Origin: Lepus europaeus
Lineage: Eukaryota > Chordata > Mammalia > Lagomorpha > Leporidae
NCBI RefSeq assembly: GCF_033115175.1
Contig: NC_084847.1
Coordinates: forward strand, 44,687,905 to 44,751,904
Length of the DNA stretch: 64,000 nt
Direction of reading: 5' to 3'
Position 1 is the first letter of the stretch. Each line of letters starts with the position of its first letter. A program made the translations under genes and the position numbers. The notes below the pieces were generated by a model. It searched no databases. It saw only the letters and a list, made by a program, of their open reading frames with translations, and was not told the DNA's origin. Shown here one piece after another: positions 1 through 11,582 of this stretch.

Positions 1-149
1 GTGTTCATGGATTTGAGAACTTAATATGTTAAGTTCTCAATATCCAATGTGACCTAGAGGTTCAATACAATCCCTAGTAATATCTTGAAGGCAATTTTTG
101 CAGAAATAAAAATATTTCTCCCCAAATTAATATCAAATTTCAAGGGACT

Positions 150-479
150 TGGCTGGTGCCGTAGTTTAACAGGCTAATCCTCCACCTTGTGGCGCTGGCA
201 CACCGGGTTCTAGTCCAAGTTGGGGCACCGGATTCTATACCAGTCGCCCCTCTTCCAGGCCAGCTCTCTGCTATGGCCCAGGAAGGCAGTGGAAGATGGC
301 CCAAGTCCTTGGGCCCTGCACCCGCATGGGAGACCAGGAAAAGCACCTGGCTCCTGGCTTCAGATCAGCGCAATGAGCCAGCTGCAGCAGCCATTGGAGG
401 GTGAACCAACGGCAAAAAGGAAGACCTTCCTGTCTCTCTCTCTCTCACTATCCATTCTGCCTGTCAAAAAAAAAAAAAA
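150..479 (+). repeat. CSINE, young 'CTAATCC' type
   Basis: Complete CSINE: tRNA-like head with a B-box-like GGTTCTAGTCC, the 'gatggcccaagtccttgggccctgcac' core, a CT stretch, CTGTC and a pure A tail. It is inserted in old L1 ORF2 sequence. An imperfect target duplication is visible: ttcaagggactt before and ttcaagcgtctt after. Confidence 0.9.
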
Positions 480-1062
480 TTCAAGCGTCTTGAGTAACCA
501 ATATAATTTTGAAAAAGGAGAAGTTTGGAAGACTGATATTTCCTGATTTCAAGCCATATTTCAAAGTTTTAGTAATCAAAACAATGTTGTACTGGCATGA
601 TGACAAATACATCAGTGTAATAAAATAGAGATTCCAGAAATAAACCCTTCCATACATAGACATTATCTTTGCTAAGGGTGTCAACACCATCTGATGGGAC
701 AAAAAACAATCTCTTTAAGTGATGCTGTTGGGAAACTGGATATCCACTTGTAAAGAATGAAATGAACCCTTATCTTATACTATATATAGAAACTATCTCA
801 AAATGGGTGAAATCCCTGAATCTGAAACCAAAAACTATAAACCTCCTAGAAGAAAATATAGGGTAAAATCTAACATTTGATTTGATATTGATTTCTTCAC
901 CAAAATCACAGGGAATAACATCAGAAATAGAGGGACAGAGGGACAGGACATTAACCTTAAACAATCTGCACATCAAAGGATATAATGAAAGAGTGAAAAA
1001 CCAATCTGAAGAATGAGTATTTGCAAATCACATATCTGACAGGAATTCGTATTCAGAACGTA

Positions 1063-1904
1063 GATGCTCCTTGGCTTATAATGATGTTACTTCTAGACAA
1101 TCTCATTTTGATTTACAATAATCTCTTTGTAAGTTGAAAATATCATAGGTCCAAAAAGCACTTAATATACCTAATTTGTTGAACATCATAAATTAGTCTA
1201 GTATACCGTGTGTGTTCTCACAATGCCTACATTGGTAGCCTGTAGTTGGGCAAAATCATCTAACACATCCTTTTTTTTTTTTTACTAAAGTGTTGAGTAT
1301 TTCATAAATGCACACAGATGGAGTTTTGTAGACATTACAGAATAAAAAGCCACTTGAGGCCAGCGTTGTGGTGTTAAGCTGTTGCCTGTGATTCTACCAT
1401 CTCATATGTTTATGTCCCGACTGCTTCACTTCTCACCCAGCTCTGATAATGTACTTGGGAAAGCAGCAGAAGATGGCCCAAGTGCTTGAGCCCCTGTCCC
1501 TCATGTGGGAGACCAGGAAGGTGTTCCTGGATCCTGGCTTCCGCCTAGCTCAGTCTTGGCCATTGTGGTCATTTGGGGAGTGAACCAATAGATGGAAAAC
1601 CTCTCTTTCTCTGTCTCTGTCTCTCTACCTCTCTCTCTGGAACTCTGCCTTTCAAATAAAAAAAACCACCTAGCAGCACAGTATAGAGTATCAGTTGTTT
1701 ATTTTCATAATCTCATGACTGATTGGGTACTGCAGCTCACTGCCATTGCCTTGTGTCCTCAGAGAGTAACACACCACCTATTGCTAGCCCTGGGAAAGAT
1801 TAACATTCAAAAGTTGAAGTAATTTCTACTGAGTGCATATCACTTTGTGCCATTGTAAACTTAGAAAAATATAAATCAAACCACCCTGATTTAGGGACCA
1901 TGTA
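1063..1904 (+). mobile_element. Non-autonomous DNA transposon (Tigger/mariner-like), interrupted by a CSINE
   Basis: The left end reads gatgctccttggcttat and the right end ctgatttagggaccat; these are near inverted repeats of each other. Inner phrases such as 'ttgtaagttgaaaatatcat', 'gcctgtagttgggcaaaatc' and 'gagtgcatatcactttgtgcc' match a common old mammalian DNA transposon as I remember it. The flanking L1 reads through once the element is removed (cagaacg TA / TA tataaag), which fits a TA target site. No transposase is visible. The subfamily is not assigned. Confidence 0.65.
1357..1668 (+). repeat. CSINE, old classic type, inside the DNA transposon
   Basis: Head 'ggccagcgttgtggtgttaagctg', core 'agatggcccaagtgcttgag', CT tract, then 'ctctgcctttcaaataaaaaaaa'. 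Diverged copy. Weak target duplication: aaaagccacttg / aaaaccacctag. Confidence 0.85.
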
Positions 1905-3702
1905 TATATAAAGAACTCCAGCAACTCAATAACAAAAGGCCTAATTAAAACATAGGCAAAGGGCTTGCATATAATCATTTCTCTAAAGATTACAAATGGT
2001 AGAAAACCTTATGAAAAGATACTCAATATCAGTAGTCATCATAGAAACAGAAATAAAAACCACAATCAAATATAAGTTCATATCTGTGATGGTAGCATCT
2101 GTTAAAAGAGAAAAATACCAGAAAATAATAAGTATTGATTATGATGTGGAGAAACTGGAAACTTTTTGTACTGGTTGTAGGTTCATAAAATGTAAAACGA
2201 ATACCACTTCTGAGTATTTATTCAAAAGAATTGACAGTAGACATTGAAGTAATATTTACACACAAAAATTTGTAGCCTCAATATTCACAACATTAAAAAG
2301 TGGAAGCAATGTGTACTTTGATCAAAAGATGGGAAAACAAAATGTGGTATATATAGGTAATGAAATATGATTTCAGCTTTAAAAAAGGAAGAAAAATTCA
2401 TCTAATGATACACCCTGGATCAACTTTGAGTACCTTATTATAAGGTATTATTTGTCAGAAAATGACAAATAATGTGTAATTCCATTTATATAAGCAATAT
2501 AAAGTAATCAGATTCATAGAAACAGAAACTATAATCATGACTAGGAGCTGGGGGAAAGAAGGAGAGGGGAGATTTTTGATGAGCATTGAGTTTCAGATTT
2601 ATAAGATGAAAATGTTCTGAAGATCTGTTTCACAACAATGAATAAGGTTAGCAATACGTAACTGTACACAAATGATGATTGAAATGAAAAAGTTATGGGA
2701 TTTTTACTACCATAAATAAACTGATCATATATATTTTGACTCTCTTCATCACTGTTACTTTATAATAAATGTTGAAATCAGATACTGTGAATCGTGAAGC
2801 TTTATTATTCTATTCCATTGCTCTAATTGTTGTTTTAACTTTACTTTTGCTTTTATGTAATTGCATATATATTTACATGCAGAGGCAAGAAACAATGCAA
2901 AGAGATCCTGTGTATCATGCAACATATTTCCCCAATGGTAGTACCTTACAAAGCTACAGTATACCATCACAACCAGTGTGACATTAATACAGTGAAGTGT
3001 TCTGTAACACTTCTCGTAAGACAAGGCTCCCCTATGTTGTCCTCTTATCAGCATGCCCACTTCCCTTTGAATTCATTGCAGCTACTCATCTGTTCTCCAT
3101 TTTTATAAATACATCATTGGGAGACCGTTATATTAATGGATTTATACAGTATGTGACTTTGGGTATTTGGCTTTTTTTGTTGTTCAGCTTAATTCTCTAG
3201 GGACTTTTCCAGGTTGTGATGGGACAAACTTGCTCCTTTTAAATGCAAGAACTACTCCACAGGACAGATGCACCAATTTGTTTTTAATAACTCACCCATC
3301 AAGGGACAGCAAGGTTATTCCAAGCTTTTTTATACTTATGACTAAAACTGTGATAAACATTCTTGTACAGGTGTTCTTGTAACTACAAATGTTCATTGCT
3401 CCAGGACAAATGTGGGGTGGTGATGGTGGTAGAATTTTATTGAGTCTTATGGCCATGTTATGTTTAGTTCTTTGAGAAATTGCTAAATGCTTTTCCAGAG
3501 TAACTATATAATTTTACATTCTCAATAGGAACATATGAGCGAACATGTTGTCTATCCTTACCAGCAGGTCCTTCTCATCAATATTTTTCATGTTAGCCAT
3601 TTTGACGGATATGCAATGATATTGATTGACTAATGACATCAGACATATTTCCATGTGTTATTTGCCATCAATGTATCACTTTCGATGAAATGTCTTCTTG
3701 TT

Positions 3703-3960
3703 GGGGCCAGCGCTGTGGCACAGCAGGTTAACACCCTGGCCTGAAGCGCTGGCATCCCATATGGGCGCCTGTTCGAGATCTGGCTGCTCCACTTCTGATC
3801 CAGCTCTCTGCTGTGGCATGGGATAGCAGTAGAAGATGGCCCAAGACCTTAGGCCCCTGCACACACGTGGGAGACCCGGAAGAAGATCCTGGCTCCTGGC
3901 TTCAGATCAGCGCAGTTCTGGCTGTTGTGGCCAATTGGAGAGTGAACCATTGGATGGAAG

Positions 3961-4013
<53 letters not shown>

Positions 4014-4053
4014 CTCTGTGTAACTGTGACATTCAAATAAATAAATAAATCTA
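3703..4053 (+). repeat. CSINE, classic type, full length
   Basis: Starts ggggccagcgctgtggcacagcagg, has the 'gcatcccatatgggcgcc' segment, the 'gatggcccaagacc' core, about 45 bp of pure CT, and ends caaataaataaataaatct. Flanks share AAATGTCTTCTTGTT (left) and AAAGTCTTCTTTTT (right), an imperfect target duplication. Confidence 0.93.
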
Positions 4054-4070
4054 GAAGAAAGTCTTCTTTT

Positions 4071-4157
4071 TTTAAATTTTTTTGACAGGCAGAGTGGACA
4101 GTGAGAGAGAGACAGAGAGAAAGGTCTTCCTTTTGCCATTGCTTCACCCTCCAATGG
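4071..4157 (-). repeat. CSINE 3' fragment (5'-truncated), young type
   Basis: Only the T-rich tail complement, tgacaggcagagtggacag, the GA tract and caccctccaatggcc remain. The rest of the SINE is missing, as expected from incomplete reverse transcription. It lies tail-to-tail with the CSINE at 3703-4053. Confidence 0.85.
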
Positions 4158-4390
4158 CCATATCTTTTATCCATTTTCTAACAGAATTGTTACATAGTAT
4201 TGAGTTTTGAGAGTTCTTTATTTATTCCAGACACTAATTCTGTATCAGATATATGGTTAAAAATATTTTCCTCCACTGTATACTTTGCTTTTTCATTCTT
4301 TTAGCAAATTTTTCATAAAACAAATTTAAAAATTTTTATGAAGTCCAGTTTATTAATTTTCCTTCATGCATTGTTTGCAAATTTTTCTTT

Positions 4391-4722
4391 CTTTTTTTTG
4401 ACAGGCAGAGTGGATAGTGAGAGAGAGAGAGAGAGACAGAGAGAAAGGTCTTCCTTTTTGCCGTTGATTCACCCTCCAATGGCCGCTGCGGCGGGCGCAT
4501 CATGCTGATCCGAAGCCAGGAGCCAGGTACTTCTCCTGGTCTCCCATGCGGGTGCAGGGCCCAAGGACTTGGGCCATCCTCCACTGCCTTCCCGGGCCAT
4601 AACAGAGAGCTGACAAGGAAGAGGGGCAACCAGGATAGAATCCGGCGCCCTGACTGGGACTAGAACCCGGTGTGCTGGCACCATAATGTGGAGGATTAGC
4701 CTGTTAAGCCACGGTGACGGCC
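4391..4722 (-). repeat. CSINE, young 'CTAATCC' type, perfect target duplication
   Basis: Complete minus-strand copy from tgacaggcagagtgg to the head complement 'gaggattagcctgttaagcc..'. It is flanked by a perfect 14-bp direct repeat GCAAATTTTTCTTT at 4377-4390 and 4723-4736, so it is a recent L1-mediated insertion. Confidence 0.95.
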
Positions 4723-4761
4723 GCAAATTTTTCTTTACTTTGATCAAGATCTTGAAGATTT

Positions 4762-5107
4762 TTATTCATTTATTTACTTTTAAAGATTTTTTAAGAGATC
4801 TAATTATTTATTTGAAAGAGTTAGAAAGAAAGGGGAAAGAGAGAGAGAGAGAGAGAAATCTTCCATCCGTTGGTTTACTCCCCAAATGGCCACAATGGCT
4901 GGAGCTGATGGCAAGAGCCAGGAGCTTCTTCCAGGTCTCCCACACTGTTGTAGGAGCCTGAACACTTGGGCCATCTTCTGTTGCTTTCCCAGGCCATCAC
5001 TAGGGAGCTGGATTGGAAGTGGAGTAGCCAGGCCTTGAACGGGTGCCCATATGGAATGCTGGCACCACAAGCAGATGCTTAACCTATTGTGCCATAATGC
5101 CTGCCCC
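4762..5107 (-). repeat. CSINE, classic type, in a serial nest
   Basis: Minus-strand copy: 'tttatttactttt' and 'ttatttgaaagagttag' tail complement, GA tract, 'cttccatccgttggtttactc', 'cacttgggccatcttctgttgc' core, and head complement 'gcttaacctattgtgcc'. It is the left member of a block of three minus-strand CSINEs. Confidence 0.85.
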
Positions 5108-5340
5108 CACCCAGTGGTTCATTCTTCAAATGGCCACAATGGCCAGGGCTTGGCCAGGCATAAGCCAAGAGCCAGGAACTTTATTCTCACATGGGTGCAA
5201 GGGCCCAAGTACTTGGACCATCTTCCACTGCTTTCCCAGGTGCGTTAGCAGGGAGCTGGCTCAGAAGTGAATCTTCATCCATATGGAAAGCCAGCATTGC
5301 AGGTGGCAGCTTTTACCCATTATGCCACAGTGCCAGCCAC
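5108..5340 (-). repeat. CSINE body and head fragment lacking its tail
   Basis: Begins directly in the body ('ccagtggttcattcttcaaatggccacaatgg') and runs to the head complement 'cccattatgccacagtgccagcc'. The CT/A tail is absent, so it was interrupted or truncated by the neighbouring CSINE insertions. Confidence 0.75.
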
Positions 5341-5691
5341 TAAAAATTTATGTATGTATGTATATATGTATGTATGTATTTATTTATATTTTTATATAGT
5401 TGAGAGGCAGGATGACAGAGAGATGGAGTGGCAGAGAGAGAAAGAGATCTTCCATCCACTGATTGATCCCCAAAAGGCTGCAACAGCCTGGGCTGGATCA
5501 GGCTGAAGCCAGGAGCCAGAACCTCCATCTGGTCTCCTATATGGATAACAGGGGCCCAAGTATATGGGTCATCTTCTGCAGTAGCAGGGGGCTGGAATGC
5601 TGGTGAAACATTGGGACATGAACCAGCCTCTGTATGGGATGCCAGCATCACAGGAAGCAGATTAACCAGGTGGACCACAATGCCAGCCCCT
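5341..5691 (-). repeat. CSINE, old copy with (TGTA)n tail expansion
   Basis: The tail complement carries a tetranucleotide tract, tgtatgtatg (about 5351-5382), then gagaggcaggatgac, 'cttccatccactgattgatc', the core and head complement 'accacaatgccagcccc'. Its right edge is followed by ATCTTGAAGATTT (5692-5704), which also occurs at 4749-4761, before the left member of the block. Confidence 0.8.
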
Positions 5692-6735
5692 ATCTTGAAG
5701 ATTTGTTTAATGTATAGTCCTAAGAGTTGCATAGCTTTCTGCTTAAATTTAAGCTTTTGATAACTTTTTTATGTAAGGTGTAAGACTTAATTCTAAGACT
5801 TAGGTGGTAGCTGGGATTGAGATATAGATGTCTACTTGCTGTAGAGCATTTGTTGAAAAGCCTGTCTTTCTTCTACTAGACTGATTTTTTACCTTTGCAT
5901 CCGTCTTGTTGATCTATTTTTTAAATTGCTCCACCAGTATCACACAGCCTTGATTAATGTAGCCATATAATAAGTGTGAAATCCTATGGAGAGGTTCCTC
6001 TTGCTTTATTTTTCTTTGAAAGATTACTTGGGCTTCATTTCTTATCTGTAACTACAAAACATCTTGCTGGGTTACCATAAGTATTGTATTAGAAAAGTAT
6101 GCTAATCGGGAGGGAATGAACATCTTTATTATGTTGAGTCTTCTAATTCATGGATATAGGATTTCCTTCTATTATTTAGGATTTAGATTTTTTTCAGCAG
6201 GGATGCATGATTTTTCCATATGTTCTCACTTCCAGGTGAACTTGGGTGGCTCTGTGGAATAAAGCTCTAACAGTCCTGACTCCAGAGCTGTAGGATGGGA
6301 AACATAGCTTACTCACCTCCAAAAGGTTGATAGCAAACTATTCTGGTGATGAAACACTGGCATGCATGGCACAAAGTAGAAGAATGCAGATGGGGCCTTC
6401 TGTAGGCCCCTTGGAGGAGCACAGTCGTCTGTGGGACTTACAGAACACCACAGTTTCAGAGCTGCAGGATGCCATGCAGTTCTTGCCCAAGTTCTAGAGG
6501 GCAAGGCAAGGTTGTTCTGGGGATTGTAGCTGGATAGATCTCAATTTATTTTTTCTCAACTGTTGCTTTTGTTTTCAGGAATAAGATTATCCTTGAAAGT
6601 AAATTCAAGGCAGCATAGGCAGTGAAATGAGTTGCCCAGTGTTGATCACAGAAGTGAGAAAGTCACTTCTTCCTTTTCAGTGGGTACAGAGTAGCTTTAA
6701 TGGCCAGACTCTTTAAAAAGACTCTTGATTCTTTT

Positions 6736-6885
6736 AAAAAAAATTGTCTTAATTTTTGATTAGTTCTAACAGATTCAATGTGATTTGTGCATAGAGTTCT
6801 AAGAAGATAATGATATTCTCTCCCTCCTTCCCTCAGCTTCCCTCCCTCCCACGCTTCTTCCTTCCCCTTCCTTTCATTTGGACAG
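6736..6885 (-). repeat. L1 3' end fragment, antisense
   Basis: Read on the minus strand this is a purine-rich tract with many GGGA blocks, then atcttcttagaac and an A-rich end. It resembles the L1 3' terminus at 28473-28625 in the same window ('gggagggagggaac', 'atcttcttagaattgaacc', A-rich end). Confidence 0.6.
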
Positions 6886-7093
6886 TGGCCAATCTAAAGC
6901 AGTGGGATGCAGAAAGAGCTCTCCAGGTCCCACCAGAGTGACAGTTACTCCAGTGTTTGTAGCACCAAAGCCACAGTCCCCAGGTTTTTCTTGGCAAAAT
7001 GCAATCCCCTCAGTGGGTAGCTGAGGCAGTAGTGTTTTCTTCTCTCTGTGCTGGCCGAGTCCGTGTACTTTGTAGCTTTCTTATCCCTTCTTT

Positions 7094-7408
7094 TTTTTTC
7101 TTTTTTCTTTTTTTTTTTAATTTGACAGATAGAGAGAGAGACAGAGAGAAAGGTCTTCCCTCCATTGGTTCACCCCCCAAATGGCCACTATGGTCAGCCA
7201 GAGCTACACCGATCTGAAGCCAGGTGCCTCCCCCCAGTCTCCCATGCGGGTGCAGGGGCCCAAGCACTTGAGCCATCCTCCACTGCACTCCCAGGCCACA
7301 GAAGAGAGCTGGACCAGAAGAGGAGCAACCAGGACCAGAACCTGGTGCCCATACGGGATGCCGGCGCCGCAGGTGGAGGACCAACCAAGCGAGCCACAGC
7401 GCTGGCCC
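7094..7408 (-). repeat. CSINE with perfect 16-bp target duplication
   Basis: T-rich tail complement, ttgacagatagagag, 'gtcttccctccattggttcacc', core 'cacttgagccatcctccactgc' and head complement. Flanked by TTCTTATCCCTTCTTT at 7078-7093 and 7409-7424, identical on both sides. Confidence 0.95.
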
Positions 7409-9298
7409 TTCTTATCCCTTCTTTACCAGACTTATCCCTCAGTCAGTTTGTGGGAAATGCAGTCCTTGCTTTGTTATTCTGGTTCTTTGTGGCAGCAGTG
7501 AGTGCTGGGACTCTCTATTCAGCCATCCTATAATTGTTCTTTTAAGTGTAGGAGTGTGTAGAAACAATGCCTCCCTCTATAGTCCTTTATCCTCCATCAG
7601 TTATAATTTATTTCAAATAATTTCTCTGTGTATCTTCAGAACTACATCAGATAGTTTCATTATTTTGGTCACAATAATCACACGAAGTTTAGAAAAGAGG
7701 AGTCTACTATTTACTCATATATTTTTGATCATGATCACCCTTTCCTACTGATGTACAAGGCTCCTTTTGTAGTTTCCCTTCTGATTGAGCAGCTTCCTCT
7801 ATCCATGCTTTTAGGGTAGATCTTATATAAACCAATTATCTTATTTTCAGTCTTCTGAAAATGTCTTGATGCCCTCTTCATTCTGGAGGAATGCTTTCAC
7901 TGAGTAGAGGGTTCTGGGATAAGGATTGCCTGATTTCAGCACTTGAAATATATTAAAATATATTGTGCGCCATCCTTTCAACCTCCATGGTTTCTGAGGA
8001 GGAATCTATTTCCCCTCAAGTTATTTTTCCCTGTAGAAAAGATATTGCTTCTTTCTGGGTGCTGTCAAAATATTTCCCCTGTATTTATTTTTCAAGGCTT
8101 TAATTTTGATCCATCTTTAAATGGATGTCCTAGGTTTTTTTCTTCCTGTGTGGCATGTACTTAGCCTCCTGAGTTTCTGTTTATATCTCTAACCAAATTT
8201 GGTTAAATTTGTGGCCATTATTTCTTTGAGTATATGTTTTATTGCTTTTCCCAAAACAAAAATTTCCTTCTGGAATTCTGATGATATGAATATGCATCTT
8301 TTGTTGTAGTTCCACTTGTCTTCGAGTGTGTTCATTTATTGCTAGTTTAATTTTTTTGTTCATATTGTAATGTCTATTGTTCTATGTTACAATGCACTGA
8401 TTTTTTTTTCTGTTCCTTCCTATGTACTATTGAGCCCATCCACAGTTATTTTACTTCAGTTATTGGTTTTATAATTATAAAATTTCCATTTATTACTTTC
8501 TTATAGTCTCTACATCTTTCATAAGGCTTTCTGTTTATTCATCTGGCTCCAGCATATTCATAATTGCTCATTGAATCAATTTTTATCATCCATACTTTAG
8601 AAGCTGTGTCAGATAATTCTAACTTTTGTATCATCCTGGTGTTGACATTTGTCCATAGTCCTTTTTCACTTATATTGAAATGTTCCTGACTTTTAAAAAA
8701 TTTAATGGCTTTATGGTTTTTAATTTTAAGTGATTTTCCATGGAACCTAGAGGATTTTCATCTTATATAGTGATATCGTGGTTCTTATTTAAACTTCCTG
8801 TTTTAGCTGGCTTTCTCTGACACTTTTCTGGCAGAGAAATGTGAAGAAGCCCTATTTTTTACTCAGAGTTGCTGATAGAAATCCAGGTCCCTCACTCAAG
8901 TTCCACCAACATCCATGATGATGGGTTTGCACATTGCAGCTGGGCTGGAGTGGAAGTTCTGGCTTCTCATGTGGTCTCCAGTGATACTAGGGCAAAGGTA
9001 ACCTATTTAAAGATGATCAACGGTGGGAGTCACCCTCTTTCCTGTGTATTTTCTAATACCAACCCAATAGGAAGGGGCACTTGTGGGGGTAGGTGGAAGT
9101 CCAGGTCCCCTTGCATGACCACTTACACTATGGGAGACAGCTTTGTTACCAGCTACCAAAAAGAGATAAAAGTTCCAGCACCCAAGTTGGTCTTTTTTAG
9201 GCCCACCCTCACAGGGCTGTTGATACACCTTGATATGCCTCACAGAGGTAGATGCTGGCTTCCCACACAGTCATATCTGGAATGAGGGAGGCATAAAG

Positions 9299-9317
9299 TG
9301 TGTGTGTGTGTGTGTGT
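9299..9317. repeat. (GT)n microsatellite
   Basis: About nine GT units in a row, uninterrupted. Confidence 0.9.
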
Positions 9318-9825
9318 TATGTAGCTGTAAGGGAGAGGTTCCTTTCTAAACGTGTTTATCTTGCTAGGCTGCACCTTTTTCTAGTCCTTCGACTTTTATT
9401 ATTTTTTCTCTCCTGTTGGCTGTGACATTTTTAATTTGCTAATTTCTTTGTCCTCAAGTGTGAAATTTGTCATTCAAAAAAAATCTCATGTCCCTAAATC
9501 TCTAGTTTATCTTCCTTCAATCTACCTTTTATAATTTGGTTTAGGTGGAATGTTCAGAGTATCTAAGTTGTACTTAACGAGAGAAATAGGGAAAAGTATT
9601 TCTATTCCATCTTCCCAGAAAGGGGAATGAGTTCATCAGCTTGGAAGATACAAGTTGTGCATCTGCTGTGTGCTTGTAATTTTTTTTGTTACCTTTTTTC
9701 TTTGTAAACGTTCAAGGAAACTATAGAAGCAGCTTGTCAATTTCTAGAAAAGACACTTGGGATTTGATTGGGATTAAGTCCAAACTATGTTGGAGTTTGG
9801 GGACACTATCTTAAGACTCTTGCAT

Positions 9826-10138
9826 GGGGCCAGCATGGTGGCTCACTTGGTTAATCCTCCACCTGCAGCGCTGGCGTTCCATATGGGCACCGAGTTCTAG
9901 TCCCGTTTGTTCCTCTTCCAGTCCAGCTCTCTGCTGTGGCCCAGGAGTGCAGTGGAGGATGGCCCAAGTGTTTGGGCCCCTGCACCCTCATGGGATACCA
10001 GTAGGAAGGACCTGGCCTCTGGCTTCGGATTGCCAGAATTCTAGCCATAGCAGCCATTTGGGGAGTGAATCAACGGAGGGAAGTCCTTTCTCTCTGTCTT
10101 TCTCTCTCACTGTCTAACTCTGTCAAATAAAAAAAAAA
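9826..10138 (+). repeat. CSINE, mixed head type
   Basis: Starts ggggccagcatggtggctcac; the head combines a 'ggttaatcctccacctgc' start with 'gttccatatgggcaccg'. Ends gtcaaataaaaaaaaaa. Flanks aagactcttg and aagactattg look like a one-mismatch target duplication. Confidence 0.9.
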
Positions 10139-10289
10139 GACTATTGTGATTTGTGATCCATGACCACTGACTGATACACTGTCTATGTACTGAATCATTC
10201 AATTCTCTCTTCCTGTTTTGCATCTTTTAGCATACATATCTTGCAGGAGTGTGCTAAATTTATTCATAAGTATTTCATGTTTTTAAGTT

Positions 10290-10595
10290 TTGTATTTACT
10301 TGAAAGGCAGAGAGACAAAGACAGAAAGACAGAGAGAGATTTCTCAGATGCTGGTTCAGTCTCCAAATGCCTGCAGCAGGCAGGGCTGGACCAGGCCAAG
10401 GCCAGGATCCAGGCATCTAATCCAGATCTGCCATGTGGTGGCAGGAGCCAAACTACCCGAACCATCACCTGCCACCATCCAGGGTGTTGATTTTCAGAAA
10501 GCTAGACTTGGATGCAGAGTTAGGACTGAAACTCAGGCACTCTGGTAAGGGAGGTGGTCATCCTAGCTGACATCTTAACCAGTGGCCAAACTCTC
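10290..10595 (-). repeat. CSINE, old diverged copy
   Basis: Tail complement 'tttacttgaaaggcagagagac', 'cagatgctggttcagtctccaaatgcc', 'ccatgtggtggcagg' and a head remnant near 'cttaaccagtggcc'. Strongly diverged, ends approximate. Confidence 0.65.
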
Positions 10596-11226
10596 CTGTC
10601 AGTATTGTGTATTTATAATGCTTTTGGAAATAATATGGTTTTTGAATTTTAATTTGGGTTTTTTCTTGGCTAGTACACAGAAGCATTATTGGTTTTGTAT
10701 ATACCTATTTTATCTTCCAATTTGCTAAACTCACTTTTCAATTCTCATATTTTTTATCCAGATTTTTTCAGGATTTCTGCATTTTTGTATCTCCCTTTTA
10801 GTCTAGAAGTCATTTATGTATGTATACATGTACATCATTTTCTTGCTTTCCTGAGTTTGTTAGAACTAGTACAATGTTGAATAGAAGTGGTAAGAACTAA
10901 CATTCATTCCTTACACCCAACCTCTCAAAGCATTCAGATTTTTCCAATAGGTGTGATATTTACCTATCTCATTTTAAAAATACCCTTTATCTGTTTGAGG
11001 ATATTCCCATCCATTCCTGGTTTGCTAATGGTTTTTAAACAGAAGATTGCAATGTCATACATGGTAAAACTCTTCAGTGTGAAGAAAAATTGTATCATTT
11101 AGAAATTCAGATCCATAAAAAAACTGGAGAATTCAGAAGTGGTAAATTACATAAGGTATTTTATTTTTCTTTTCATGACTCTTTCTAAATTATTTTAAGC
11201 ACAATTGATTTTTAAAGAAAAAATAT

Positions 11227-11490
11227 TGGAGCCAGCCAGCACTATGGCACAGTGGGTTAAGCCTCTGCCTGCAGCACCGGCATCCCATATGGGCACCGTT
11301 TCTAGTCCCAGCTGCTCATCTTCCAATCCAGCTTTCTGCTATGGCTAGAAAAGGCAGCAAAAGATGGACCAAAGCCAAGTGCTTTGGCCCCTGCATCCGC
11401 ATGACCCAGAAGAAATTCCTGGCTCCTGGCTTTGGCTTGGCAAAACTCCCACCGTTGTGGCCAATTGGGGAGTGAACTAGTGGATGGAAG

Positions 11491-11527
<37 letters not shown>

Positions 11528-11569
11528 ACCCTACCTCTCAAGTAAATAAATAAATATTTAAAAAAAGAA
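11227..11569 (+). repeat. CSINE, classic type, perfect target duplication
   Basis: Head 'cagcactatggcacagtgggttaag', 'gcatcccatatgggcacc', core, about 35 bp of CT and a taaataaataaat tail. Flanked by AAAGAAAAAATAT at 11214-11226 and 11570-11582. Confidence 0.93.
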
Positions 11570-11582
11570 AAAGAAAAAATAT

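Larger units (their letters stand above)
1..2745 (+). repeat. Ancient L1 (L1M-type) ORF2 3' part and 3' UTR, broken into pieces
   Basis: Positions 1-149, 480-1060 and 1905-2745 read as one decayed L1 ORF2 C-terminal half on the plus strand. Recognisable L1 phrases include 'gttcatggatttgagaacttaa', 'caatccctagtaatatcttg', 'gcaaatcacatatctgac' and 'atataaagaactccagcaac', in the order expected of mammalian L1 ORF2. Stops and frameshifts are frequent, so it is a fossil. It is interrupted by a CSINE (150-479) and a DNA transposon (1063-1904). Assignment to the L1M age class is inference from divergence. The 3' limit near 2745 is approximate. Confidence 0.75.
2960..6250 (-). repeat. Ancient L1 (L1M-type), 3' UTR and ORF2 antisense, host of a SINE cluster
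   Basis: Phrases typical of the L1 antisense strand occur in order: 'ataaacattcttgtacaggtgttc', 'gagaaattgctaaatgcttttccagagtaac', 'agccattttgacggatatgc', 'ttatttattccagacactaattctgtatcag', 'aagtccagtttattaattt', 'caccagtatcacacagccttgattaatgtagcc' and 'tattatgttgagtcttctaattcatgg'. They are separated by CSINEs at 3703-5691. No open frame survives. Boundaries are approximate; 2746-2959 is unassigned AT-rich sequence. Confidence 0.65.
6886..9330 (-). repeat. Probable ancient L1 5' UTR-like sequence, antisense
   Basis: Stretches such as 'gaatgctttcactgagtagagggttctggg', 'ccatggtttctgaggaggaatct', 'attgcttctttctgggtgctgtc' and 'gtggccattatttctttgag' resemble the antisense of old mammalian L1 5' UTRs as I remember them. 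No coding frame stands out. It also contains the CSINE at 7094-7408. Family assignment is inference and boundaries are loose. Confidence 0.45.
9640..11110 (-). repeat. Ancient L1 ORF2, antisense
   Basis: L1 antisense phrases in order: 'cagcttgtcaatttctagaaaag', 'gggatttgattgggatt', 'ctatcttaagactcttg', 'taaatttattcataagtatttcatg', 'agaactagtacaatgttgaatagaagtgg' and 'cattcctggtttgctaatgg'. Broken by stops. Interrupted by CSINEs at 9826-10138 and 10290-10595. Confidence 0.7.

Noticed and set aside
5340-5732. 130-codon minus-strand open frame, and similar 90-140 codon frames at 7010-7384, 23564-23935, 56926-57480 and 57770-58238
   Set aside because: All lie within CSINEs; their Pro/Gly/Trp-rich and SLSLSL-type sequences are translations of the SINE core and CT tract.
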